A stretch of DNA of 64,000 nt. It comes from Lumbricus terrestris. Taxonomy: Eukaryota > Annelida > Clitellata > Crassiclitellata > Lumbricidae. Made by a program: the position numbers and the translations under genes. This document shows, piece by piece, positions 52,668 through 63,172 of this stretch. The stretch is from contig OX457038.1 in assembly GCA_949752735.1 (NCBI GenBank), positions 57,778,406-57,842,405 on the forward strand. The letters are read 5' to 3'. Each line of letters begins with the position of its first letter. The stretch's first letter is position 1. The notes beneath the pieces were generated by a model. That model did not search any database, was not told the origin of the DNA, and was given only the letters and a program-made list of their open reading frames with translations.

Positions 52668-53939
52668 GTATGTTCGTACTTTTCAAATAATTATTCTAGC
52701 CATTGGGCTATCTTGTCACTGTTGTGAGTCCATTTTAGCATCTTTGGAAAGTTATCCCATTCTCTATTTTCAAATAATGGCTGATCGATCTTCAATGAAT
52801 GGGTGTTATCCAACCAGTGCGTTTTAGAGTTATATAAACTTTTTAGGAACCAATAATAAAGCAAATGGTGATTTATTTTATTATAAATGCCTAAAAGATG
52901 ATAAAATACCAACTGGACCCATTTGGATTTAGAAGACACTTATTAATTTACAGTTATTAGTTCGCGCCTTCAATTGTTTGACTTCATAATTTGCTTGATT
53001 AACAGTTAATGTCTTGTTTATACCACCTATATGGTGTTCTGGACTTTATAATTGAGCAGTGTATTAGTCTACCAGCGCTAATTGTCCCTAATTGATAAGC
53101 ACAAGCTAAGGCGTGAAGAGGGTTATCGATATAGCAAATGGTATATTTGTTTTAAACCTAGGCCAAAGTTCGTTTATTTTGGACATATGAGCAATGAGCC
53201 TATGAGCAAAAGACCCTATGAGCAATCAGCCATATGAGCAATAAGCCTATGAGCAATCAGCCTATGAGCAATCAGCCTATGAGCATTGCTCATTGAGCAA
53301 TGGTCCTAGAGCCATTAACTGTGACCGTAGGCTAACCTAAAGACATTCAGACAGAGGCTCACATTTGCAAATTATGTACCCTACATCTGCGCGATAGCAT
53401 GCACGTAGATTACCGGTATGTTGCCTGTATTTTCAGTAGGCCTATACCGTACCTAAAATGATCTTATCTGGTTGAACAGCCAGTAGGTATGTTCGTACTT
53501 TTCAAATAATTATTCTAGCCATTGGGCTATCTTGTCACTGTTGTCAGTCCATTTTAGCATCTTTGGAAAGTTATCCCATTCTCTATTTTCAAATAATGGC
53601 TGATCGATCTTCAATGAATGGGTGTTATCCAACCAGTGCGTTTTAGAGTTATATAAACTTTTTAGGAACCAATAATAAAGCAAATGGTGATTTATTTTAT
53701 TATAAATGCCTAAAAGATGATAAAATACCAACTGGACCCATTTGGATTTAGAAGACACTTATTAATTTACCTAGCTAAAATGAACTCTTAATGATGGACA
53801 ATTAGTTAGTGTGATGAAACAGGTTGACATTTGCAAAAGATTTCAAATTAATCTTTTTAGGCTGCAGCAAATAAAAATAAGAGAAACAGCGTATAAGAGA
53901 AGTCCTTCATGACATTAGAAATGAAAGAAACCTAGTCCT

Positions 53940-54237
53940 GTCTTGGATACCAATGACAATCTTTCATCCAGTCCATTTTTGATATCGCTCACAATCCTTC
54001 ATCCAATCCATTCTGGGATATCACTGACAATCCTACATCCAATCAAGTTTTGGATATCACTGACAATTCTTCATCCAGTTCAGTCATGGATATCACTGAC
54101 AATCCTCCATCCAGCCCAATCTTGGATATCACTGACAATCCATCATCCAGTCCAGTCTCGGCTATCACTGACAATCCTTCGTCCAGTCCTGGATATCACT
54201 GGCAATCCCTCATCCAGTCCAGTCTCGGATTTTGCTT
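53940..54237. repeat. minisatellite, about 33-bp unit
   Basis: About nine degenerate units of GATATCACTGACAATCC(T)TCATCCAGTCC. The 33-bp length keeps a frame open (DITDNPSSSPV repeats), which explains the plus-strand ORFs here. Confidence 0.85.
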
Positions 54238-54268
54238 ATGATCCTTCGTACAATGCAGTCTTTGACAT

Positions 54269-54606
54269 GGTTTGGGTCCACTATTCCGAGGGTCCACTAC
54301 TCCGAAGGTCCACTATTCCGAACCATAACCCTAAACCTAGCCCTATACCTAACTATAACCCTAACCCTAACTCAACCCAACCCTAACCATAACCCTAACC
54401 CACCCCAACCATAACCATAACCTTCCCCAACACTAACCCTAACCATAACCCTAAACTTAAATCTAACCCACCCAACCCTAACCCGCATTACCTCAAACCT
54501 AACCCACTATAACCCTAACCACCAAGGCTAACGAACAAAATATAGTGAATATTCGGAATAGTGGACCTTCGGAATAGTGGACCCTCGGAATAGCGGGCCG
54601 TTACCC
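54269..54606. mobile_element. foldback element with telomere-like interior, 8-bp TSD
   Basis: 338 bp with duplication tttgacat at 54261-54268 and 54607-54614 (nine bases match if the preceding c is counted). Left end GGTTTGGGTCCACTATTCCG and reverse-complemented right end GGGTAACGGCCCGCTATTCC. The arms hold GGTCCACTATTCCGAA units in inverted orientation (54272-54325, 54550-54598). The interior (54326-54535) is a degenerate CCCTAA array, many units reading AACCCTAACC or AACCATAACC, resembling the animal telomere repeat. Confidence 0.88.
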
Positions 54607-55215
54607 TTTGACATCACTTCTACTACCAACTGCGGACTTCTAAGGCTGCAGCTTCTCTTGTCCACGCATTTGTGCTAAGCCGCCTCGACTACTGCGCCTC
54701 CATCTTTGCTGGTCTCCCGCGGGTTCGGATCGAGAGGTTTGAGAGGGTCCATCGGGCTGCCGCACGATTTATTGGGGGTTCGCCAAGTACGACAGTGTAT
54801 CCCAATATATGCACGAGGTCTTGCACTGTCTTCCTTTTCCCACAGCGTATCTCATTTAGGATTGTATCTTTTGTGTAGCGATGCTTCTCAAGCTGGCACC
54901 CTCTTATCTGTGTGCGCTCTGCCTTCCCCTTTCCACCTGCATAGGCCACCGCGCACTGCGCTCTGCTGTCCATGGTGACTTAATGGTTCCTTTCACTTGC
55001 TCTGCAACAATGCAGAGGTGTTCGGATCGATCGTTCTCTGTGGTTGGTCCAACAACCTGGAATAGACTTCCCATGACTATGCGACACCTCCCAAGCTGTT
55101 CTCAATTTCGCAAACTGTTGAAGACTGTTTTTTCGCTTGATCTCGGCCGGGAGCGCCTCTGAGTAGGTACCTTGAAGGGGCGCTATATAAATTACGATTG
55201 ATTGATTGATTTGCA
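54607..55215 (+). pseudogene. L2/CR1-type LINE 3' end, frameshifted
   Basis: The plus strand encodes LVHAFVLSRLDYCASIFAGLP, then ERVHRAAARFIGG. After frameshifts it continues with RSFSVVGPTTWNRLPMTMRH and FRKLLKTVFSLDLG. This is the standard C-terminal region of L2/CR1 LINE proteins. It ends GGGAGCGCCTCTGAGTAGG, then GGCGCTATATAAATTACG and a (GATT)n tail at 55188-55211, the 3' end shared with the SINE at 28440-28668. Confidence 0.82.
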
Positions 55216-55718
55216 AGCTGTACTCCGATCGGTTGAATCTCAGAAGCATAAAACAAAACATTGATGCACTCTGAGCTGTGAAACTTTGTCAGATGAGTAT
55301 GCAGCGTTAACCACACTTGAGCATCAGCCTACCTCTGAGACTACTCGCTCTAATAACTTTTGATTTTGTAGGCCTATGTAATACCATATAGCCTAGGTAG
55401 GCCTACTCTGAAAATATAAGTAGGCCCTAAATTTCACATGCTTGTATCATTATTGCAGTACCGGTATTTTATCCTGCATTGATATAGGCCTAATTGTATA
55501 CCGGTAGGCCTATGTAATAATTTTTTATAGTTCACATGCATGATATATTTTTATGTTGCGGCCCGCGAGCCATCGCAAATTTCCATATGTGGCCCACGCG
55601 ATGAATTGAGTTTTAGACCACTGTTCTAGACGGTGGTTGCGCCTCTGTTTGAAACGGCCCTCACCCAGCCACTCTTATGAAACCTACCATGGCACTAACC
55701 GACCATGGTGCAAACTGC
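55216..55718. other. spacer with one hAT-like end
   Basis: Around 55553-55624 the minus strand starts CAGTGGTCTAAAACTCAATT and contains GCTCGCGGGCCGC, a typical hAT-type terminal region without a partner. TAGGCCTA words are frequent at 55370-55510. No gene. Confidence 0.5.
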
Positions 55719-55726
55719 TATACTAG

Positions 55727-57428
55727 CAGTGTTTAATCTAGACGTCTCTGGGGGGGGGAAAGTTCCCCCCCAGGATAGACATTTCCCCCCCCAGAAAAAT
55801 TTCACAAAATGATATTGTTTTTTAGTCACTGTTTTTACCATTGTTTTACATGAAGTGTTATAATATACCGTGATATTATCTACTATTATATGATTATAAT
55901 GACATTATTTACTACTACAATAATAGGATACTATCATGTTGCAATGAGTATAACTTACTGTATATGTTTGTATAAACACTATTTTTTCTAGTTAAAAACA
56001 GAGATGACACCCCTTCAAGGAAAATGCATCAAAATTATAATAGTTTTTAGTTGCTGTTTACATCACTGCATTACATGAACTGTTATAATAATATACCGTA
56101 ATCTTTTTTACTACTATATTATGGTTGTAGTAATTATTTACTATTACGGTATAATATATGACACTATCCTGCAAAATGAGTATAACTTACTGTTAATTTT
56201 TGTACAAATACTATTTTTGTAGAACTGAATGGCTTCTCTCCAGTGGTATCCTTCTAACCTTAAATTGTCAAATTTCAAAATGTTTTGGTCCTATTATTTG
56301 AACACCTAGTAAAACAACATCATTACTATATTGTGGCTTCCATATTTTGGTACCAGTAGTTTATTAGTTCTTGGTTGAATTTCAACCATACCATATGTAC
56401 CATATGTACCCTATGATTTCGGAAAGTGTATCTTGGTCAGCAATTCATGATCATATTGGGAAATAGGGATAAGCTGATTATAGTGCTTAAAAGTCAGCTT
56501 ATAATCACGTGTGCAGTTATTCATTAAAATGACCCGACAACAACAGAACTGAGATGCTGAACTCGAAACATAAAGATATTTTTATTGTGATTATAATTAT
56601 ATAATATATATATATATACTGAAATCTTAAAACACTGTTATCAGTACTGAAATAATGGAGTTATTTTGCCAAAATGGCATCTTGAAAGGGTACCATTACA
56701 GTGTGGAAACTCCAACAAAAACATTTTTAAAGTATTGCGTATATTTATTCAAGTCTTAGGCCACTCTTATAAGCGCTGAAAAAGTACAAGCTTTTTAAAG
56801 ATGACACCTTTAAATGCTGCCATAGAAATGTGAAAATTCAAAAAGTTTCTGAAGGGGCACTGAAAAGTACAGCTATTTTGTTAAGATGACACCTTAAAAT
56901 ACTGCCATTGCAAGGTGGAAATTCAAAAAGTTTCTGATGGGTCACTGAAAAAGTACAGCTATTTTGTTAAGATGACACCTTAAAATGCTGCCATTGCAAT
57001 GTGGAAATTCAAAAAGTTTCTGATGGGTCACTGAAAAAGTACAGTTATTTTGTTAAGATGACACCTTAAAATGCTGCCATTGCAATCTGAAAGTTCAAAA
57101 AGTTTCTGATGGGTCACTGAAAAAATACAGTTATTTTGTTAAGATACCTTAAAATGCTGCCATTGCAATGTGGAAGTTCAAAAAGTTTCTGATGGGGCAC
57201 TGAAAAAGTACAGTTATTTTTGTTACGATGACACCTTAAAATGCTGCCATTGCAATGTGGAAATTCAAAAAGTTTCTGGTGGGGAGGGGGCACACCCCCC
57301 TCCCCATACCCCTCCCCCCTCCAGGTCTCGGCGCTACGCACCTCACGAGCGTCCTTCGGACGCTCAATTGTTCCCCCCCCAGGAACCTCAATTCCCCCCC
57401 CAGAGGAGGGGGACTAGATTAAACACTG
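55727..57428. mobile_element. hAT-like element with internal 85-bp array, 8-bp TSD
   Basis: 1702 bp. Both ends read CAGTGTTTAATCTAG inward (15 bp perfect), followed by G-tracts. The perfect 8-bp duplication tatactag lies at 55719-55726 and 57429-57436. The right third holds six copies of a repeat of about 85 bp (centres near 56816, 56904, 56990, 57075, 57156, 57243), then a hairpin GAGCGTCCTTCGGACGCTC near the end. No transposase. Confidence 0.92.
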
Positions 57429-57550
57429 TATACTAGGGCTTGCCCTGAATCCTCTCCAGCCATTTTAATCATGTTTTAAATATGCGCGACCGGTTTTGAA
57501 TAATTATGTAGCCTAAGTCTATGAGCGGTCTCGATGCTTTGCGCATAGGG

Positions 57551-58571
57551 TAGGCTGACCATTTTCTGGCCATGAAAAAGCGGGACACTTTTTTGGAAAA
57601 CTGCCAATTGTAATTCCTTAGCTACAGGACTATGCCCATTTGAGAGCCTATGTAATCCAGTCAACAGTAGGCCTAACTATATATAATAGGCTACCGTAGG
57701 CCTATATTGTTATAGAATACTGCATGCATATAGGCTAGTGCACTTTGTGGAAGTTCAAAGTTACTGATTTTTCTCGGAAGAGTGACTTTTTTTAGTTAAA
57801 GTTCAGTTCTGCGAACGCTTTTCGAACATATTGATCCAGGTTTAATCACAGTTAAATTTTCTGATGACCATAGACTTCAGTGTAGAAATCTACGACCCGC
57901 GCCAGTCGTCAGTAGGCTACACTGAGTGCAGCTCTCATTCTCAATCGGCGTGCAGTGTGCAATCAAGTCCATAGGAAGATTTAAGGTTTCTGGGGTCAAA
58001 TGAGAAGTCAAAAGGGTTTGGGGAGGGCATGTGACCTGCAACCTCTCACCATCAGATTTTTTAAAATTTCAACATTACAAGACTGTATTTTAAATTGTCT
58101 TCTGAAAGAAATTGCTCTACTATATTCAGTGTTGACATGAATTCTCCAGGCCTAACTCCCACTACGACCATGGCGAGACCTGCCGAAATCGATATAGATC
58201 TGGTCCCGCAACTGGAAAAAATTGTATAGAAACTTTCTCGTCACGCTTTGATAATTCTTAAAATCTGGTAACTAAATTCGCTAGCATAGCCTAGGTCTAA
58301 TTAAGGATGTAGGTCCTATAGCTAATAGGCCTAATAGGTTACTCCATACAAATTGACAACTTTTCTTTGGTTACGACTTCTTTTTGGATTACAAACTATA
58401 GACTTTGTTCTGTCATTTACATATAGGCCTAACTGATGTTTTCAATATTCAAGTTTCTTCCTTGTAAAAAAACGAGACAATTTTGCCCTTTTGCCTAAGT
58501 CGTCGGGACACCGGGACGCACCGCAAAAAACCGGGACATGTCCCGGAAAACCGGGACGTATGGTCACCCTA
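57551..58571. mobile_element. hAT-like element, TAGGGTGACCAT ends, 8-bp TSD
   Basis: 1021 bp. Left end TAGGCTGACCATTTTCTGG, reverse-complemented right end TAGGGTGACCATACGTCCC, with CGGGACA words subterminally on both sides. Perfect 8-bp duplication gcataggg at 57543-57550 and 58572-58579. The interior is non-coding. Confidence 0.88.
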
Positions 58572-58622
58572 GCATAGGGCCATAGCCCTACGCCATGGTG
58601 CCCTACGACAAGGAACACAGGA

Positions 58623-58985
58623 CCGGTTTCTTCTTCTTTATCTTCGTTTATTAACATTCAATATGACAGACCGCAGAATGATTACAGATGTGTCAGATAC
58701 AGGTTTTACGAAATACGGCCCGCTTCGCACGACACGCAGGTCGGCTACACAGCAGGTTCGGTAGCTTAACACTAATTGCCTAAGTGCTGGAGCGCTCTTG
58801 GTACGGCCAAGCCAGGAGTGGAAAGGGCGATCTTATTTTCAACAGTCCCGATGCAAACAGAACAAAACATAAAGCGCCACTGGCAGCTAACAGGAAATTC
58901 AAATAAATTTTGCCCTGAACGAGGTTTGAACCCAAGCCGCGATAATGACTACTCCGTTTATCGACCAGCGCTCTCTCAACTGTAC
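58623..58985 (-). repeat. tRNA-derived SINE-like repeat
   Basis: The minus strand has an A-box-like TTGAGAGAGCGCTGGTCG near 58980 and a B-box-like GGGTTCAAACCTCG about 45 bases on, then a non-tRNA body and an A-rich AAAGAAGAAGAA tail near 58625. The borders are approximate. Confidence 0.55.
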
Positions 58986-59049
58986 AAATTTTTGGCCGAT
59001 AATCGGAGTTCCGGAAATTTCACATCTTGTTTACAAAATAAAAGCAACC

Positions 59050-59788
59050 AATTAGTTACATCTATGAAGACAGATTGACGACTAATCATGTTTGCAAAAA
59101 TAAAAAATGCCTTCTGATATTTAAAACATAATCTTTAGCATTAGAAACTGACGTTTAAGTGGGGCGATATCTATAGCTGGGATTGAAATGGATGACCAAC
59201 AAATGTTCACCATACCATACCAGTCCTTAGTCCTTGGGCCTACGCGAAGGTCTTCGCCGCGGAAGTAAAACTGTCCTTTCTAGAGCAGCGGAATCTTCAC
59301 CGCAGCAGATTTATCCTTTTTCAAATCCGGTGAGTTTCCACTCACCTTGGTAAAACCTTAAAACTATACGGTGCTTCCAGAACAATTCTGTTTGCCTGAC
59401 CGTCGTAGGCCTATTTAATATCAAATGGGCCTAGATGTGTCTGTGGTAGGCTACACAGAAGTAGGAAGTTCCTATAATTAGTTATATGGCTAGTTATGGC
59501 GTTGCCACAGCTATCTTAAGGGTTCGGCAATAATTATTGCTACAAGCGCAATGATAAACAGATTCCTGTATTCTGATTGGTACCTCTCTAGCATTGACCT
59601 TTAGGCCTATTTAGGCCTAGTATACTGAAGGCAAGTCTCTGCAGTGTTGCCACAGCCCACAACTGGGTATTTTCGGCTCTCTAATAATTAGGCCTATAAT
59701 TATCTGTGTTTGTTTGGCCTTCGTCTGGGTATATTTGGCTACTGGCATTTACAACGTATGCATATACGTGTATTGTGTGCACTAAGCA
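59050..59788. other. spacer, no recognised content
   Basis: AT-rich, with many TAGGCCTA words (59408-59695). No gene or repeat border can be supported. Confidence 0.45.
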
Positions 59789-60006
59789 CTCTATATTCAA
59801 TGTTTAATCTAGACGTCTCTGGTGGGGAGAAATTCCCCCCCCCCCTAGGATTGACATTTCCCCCCCCCCAGAAAACTTTGACGAAATTATATTGGTTTTT
59901 AGTTACTGTTCTCATCATTGTTTTACATGAAGTGTTATAATATACCATGATATTATTTATTATTATATGATTATAATGACATTATTTACTACTATAATAT
60001 AATATG

Positions 60007-60747
60007 GGTTCTAGGGCAATTACCCCCTGGACAATTACCCCCCAGGACAATTACCCCCCGGACTACTACCCCCCCGTGCCAATTACCCCCCCCCCCGGAC
60101 AATTACTCCCTGTACCAATTACCCCCCGGACAATTACCCCCCCGTGTCAAAAAAGAAGTTTATGTCGTGTTAAACGCGTTAGTGTTAAGTGTTCAAGAAA
60201 AATATATAATAAAATCCAATCAAACAACGGTTCTAAGCTAGTTGCAACTAACGCGCCTGCCTAATAAAATATTTAAATGTTATCGATGGTGGTCTGGATT
60301 CAGTTAGTTTAAAAGCAAGGCCATGAGCAACCGCAATAAGATAATAAATGGATTTGCGCGCGTCGTATTTGAGAACGATTGCCAGAATCTTTGCGTTTGT
60401 GTCCGCATATTTTTTCCTTGTAGGTCGTGGTGGCCAGGCCGGGTGATAGGCTTAGGCAGCGCGGAAGGTCTGACAAATACGAAGACCATGACCATGAGAA
60501 CGTTCGTTCCCGCACGCGTATCTTCGTATACACTGTACACGTGAGGAAACAAGCTCACACTGTGCCACGGGGGGTAGTTGTCCGGGGGGTAATTGGTACG
60601 GGGGTAATTGTCCGGGGGGGGGGGTAATTGGTACGGGGGGGTAGTTGTCTGGGGGGTAATTGTCCTGGGGGGTAATTGTCCAGGGGGTAATTGTCGGGGG
60701 GTAATTGTCCGGGGGGTAATTGTCCAGAGGGTAATTGTCCTGTCACC
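60007..60747. mobile_element. TU-like foldback element, GGACAATTACCCCC arms, 8-bp TSD
   Basis: 741 bp with the perfect 8-bp duplication ataatatg at 59999-60006 and 60748-60755. Ends GGTTCTAGGGCAATTACC and (reverse complement) GGTGACAGGACAATTACC. The arms (60015-60145 and 60568-60742) are inverted arrays of GGACAATTACCCCCC units of about 15 bp. The related hAT-like element at 55727 lacks it and shows the undisturbed flanks, confirming the insertion. Confidence 0.93.
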
Positions 60748-60764
60748 ATAATATGATACTATCA

Positions 60765-61760
60765 TGTTAAGATGACACCTTAAAATGCAGCCATTGCAAT
60801 GTGGAAATTCAAAAAGTTTCTAATGGGCCACTGAAGAAGTACAGCTATTTTGTTCCGATGACACCTTAAAATGCAGCCATTGCAATGTGAACATTCAGAA
60901 AGTTTCTAATGGGTCACTGAAAAAGTACAGCTATTTTGTAAAGATGACCCCTAAAAATGCTGCCATTGCAATGTGGAAATTCAAAAAGTTTCCAATGGGC
61001 CACTGAAAAAGTACAGCTATTTGGTTAAGACGACACCTTAAAGTGCTGCCATTGCAATGTGGAAATTCAAAAGTTTCTAATGGGTCACTGAAAAGTACAG
61101 CTTTTTAAAGACACCTTAAAATGCTGCCATTGCAATGTGGAAATTCAAAAAGTTTCTAATGGGCCACTGAAAAAGTACAGCTATTTTGTTAAGATGACCC
61201 CTTAAAATGCTGCCATTGCAATATGAAAATTAAAAAAATTTCTAATGGGTCACTGAAAAAGTACAGCTATTTTGTTAAGATGAAACCTTAAAATGCTGCC
61301 ATTGCAATGTGGAAATTCAACAAGTTTCTAATGGGTCACTGAAAAAGTACAGCTATTTTGTTAAGATGACCCCTTAAAATGCTGCCATTGCAATGTGGAC
61401 ATTCAAAAATTTTCTAATGGGTCACTGAAAAAGTACAGCTATTTTGTTAAGACGATACCTTAAAATGCTGCCATTGCAATGTGGAAATTCAAAAAGTTTC
61501 TAATGGGCCACTGAAAAAGTACAGCTATTTTGTTAAGACGACACCTTAAAATGCTGCCATTGCAATGTGGAAATTCAACAAGTTTCTAATGGGCTACTGA
61601 AAAAGTACAGCTATTTTGTTAAGACGACACCTTAAAATGCTGCCATTGCAATGTGGAAATTCAACAAGTTTCTAATGTGCTACTGAAAAAGTACAGCTAT
61701 TTTGTTAAGACGATACCTTAAAATGCTGACATTGCAATGTGGAAATTCAAAAAGTGTCTA
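60765..61760. repeat. about twelve 85-bp tandem units
   Basis: Each unit contains AAAATGCTGCCATTGCAATG, GGAAATTCAAAAAGTTTCTA and AAAAAGTACAGCTATTTTGTT. Unit starts are near 60784, 60873, 60958, 61044, 61120, 61207, 61296, 61379, 61466, 61552, 61638 and 61724. Confidence 0.93.
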
Positions 61761-62087
61761 ATGGGACGGGCGCATCCCCTCTCGATACCCCTCCCTCTCC
61801 CAGTCTCGGTGCTACGCGCATCACGAGCGTCCTTCGGACGCTCAATTGTCTCCCCCCCAGAAACCTCAATTCCTCCCCCCAGAGGAGGGGGACTAGATTA
61901 AACACTGCTCTATATTGTATTTATAGTGAAATTCAATATAAATTGTTATGCACTATAGGCCTACATAATTTATAACGCTCCACCAAATTTCATTCTTGTT
62001 TTGTACCTTATCAATGACGTTAGTTTAGACCCAATAAAGGCCTACGTCTATGACGACTTCCAATGCAGGATTTACCTCAACTATCTT

Positions 62088-62249
62088 CAGGGTGGGCCAA
62101 AAAAGACCCCCCCCTATATATAAATATTTATTTGAAATCTGGCCATCGTGTGTAAATATGAATTGTCTCTAAGCCTGTAAAATTTCATTTCGAAATTCTT
62201 ACTTCTGGCCAAGATATTGGCAAAATAGCTAGGTTTTTTGCCCAACCTG
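62088..62249. mobile_element. 162-bp mariner-derived MITE
   Basis: Left end CAGGGTGGGCCAAAAAAGAC; right part matches the right TIR of 26955-28155 (AATTCTTACTTCTGGCCAAG, then TTTTTTGCCCAACCTG). It is an internal deletion derivative. TA follows the right end; the left flank is TT. Confidence 0.8.
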
Positions 62250-62891
62250 TATACCGATAATCTATTGATTGGAGTCTATTTTCTGTTAGGCCTAATTACG
62301 AAATTGGTGGTCATCTAAGTAAGTATATAGGCATATTAAGTAATGCACTATAGTGATAGTCTCTTCAATTATTTCATTACCAAGCGCACGCTGGGACATC
62401 CAAATATTAGATCTAATGCAAAATATTTAATAGAAGGCGCAATGACAGTATAGTTGTGACACGTGTTAATAAGTGAAAAGCATCCATCTGCAGGTAATGA
62501 ATCCTTTTTGGTGAGATCGGAATGTAGGACTTGACTGTTGTGAGGATGAGGTCGTAAATTGTATTGTGATTCGTGAAAGGAAAGAGAAAAAAAACATCAA
62601 GGGCCGATATGTTGCCAACTCAGGAATCAGGATAATGATATTGTGAGAAGAAGCTATCGATAAAAAGCATGGATGCCGAGTCCATGACAAACTTGATAAG
62701 TGATAATGATATTTTCGACAGTTAAACAGTCTTGACATTTTGATTTGACTCAATAAAGGAATATTTTGTTTAGCTATATGCTAGTAACATTCTCTTATAT
62801 AGGCCTATACAGTTATATTAGCTATAGGTGCTCCAGAATGAGCAGTTGATTCTATAGTTCTGAAACTTCAGTGTCAACCATCAACGTATAG
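62250..62891. other. spacer, no recognised content
   Basis: No exon, RNA gene or repeat border is supported; the 95-codon minus ORF here is not protein-like. Confidence 0.45.
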
Positions 62892-63057
62892 GGGTCATTG
62901 CATAATTACGTAACGCCGAAAATGGCCGTTTTTGACCCACCCACCCACCCTGTAACGCTTCGTAACGTTGCCCTTGACCACCCATTTAACGTGTCGTAAC
63001 GTTTTCAATGACCCCACCCACCCACCCTCGAGCGTTACGTAATTATGCAATGACCCC
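62892..63057. mobile_element. 166-bp palindromic MITE
   Basis: GGGGTCATTGCATAATTACG at the left and its exact complement at the right (ends 63057) form a perfect 25-bp TIR. The interior has CGTAACG words and two CCCACCCACCC tracts. A half copy is at 38699-38775. The target duplication is unclear. Confidence 0.82.
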
Positions 63058-63172
63058 ATATTGAGTTGGAAGTATACTGTAGCACGTGCCAATAACGTCG
63101 ATGAATGAAACTGAAGCCTGAGTAGACATGCTAACGAGTGCTGCCTGACCTCACGCGAGGCATTATTATCTA

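Larger units (their letters stand above)
45121..52672 (-). mobile_element. Gmr1-like Ty3/gypsy LTR retrotransposon, near complete
   Basis: A 7542-bp element (45126-52667) flanked by the 5-bp duplication gtatg (45121-45125, 52668-52672); the empty site is preserved in the duplicate at about 53488-53492. LTRs of about 1100 bp start TGTAGCGT (sense). The sense order is 5' LTR, primer site, Gag, zinc knuckle, protease, integrase, reverse transcriptase, RNase H, polypurine tract, 3' LTR. Integrase before RT is the copia order, but the integrase has a GPF/Y-type module (KWQGPFVV) and the RT is gypsy-like. That combination defines the Gmr1-like group known mainly from deuterostomes. A single in-frame stop in Gag is the only obvious defect. 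Confidence 0.95.
44585..53770. repeat. 820-bp tandem duplication, first copy split by an LTR element
   Basis: Copy 1 is 44585-45125 plus 52673-52950; copy 2 is 52951-53770. Only a few differences are seen (e.g. AAAGTCCG versus AAAGTTCG, GTTGTGAG versus GTTGTCAG). The start, join and end all share AC, a possible micro-homology. The LTR element and its target duplication are in copy 1 only, so insertion followed duplication. Both copies carry an 82-codon minus ORF (52691-52939, 53510-53758) of unknown meaning. Confidence 0.9.
59798..61907. mobile_element. hAT-like element with internal 85-bp array and nested foldback
   Basis: Left end CAATGTTTAATCTAGACG, right end (reverse complement) CAGTGTTTAATCTAGTCC: same family as 55727-57428. 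The 9-mer ctctatatt lies at 59789-59797 and 61908-61916, consistent with an 8-bp duplication. The array (60765-61760) has about twelve 85-bp units, twice as many as its relative. The foldback element 60007-60747 is nested inside. It ends with the same GAGCGTCCTTCGGACGCTC hairpin. Confidence 0.9.

Noticed and set aside
54326..54535. True chromosome end or internal telomere fusion
   Set aside because: The CCCTAA array is short and degenerate, flanked by inverted arms and an 8-bp duplication, which point to a mobile element.
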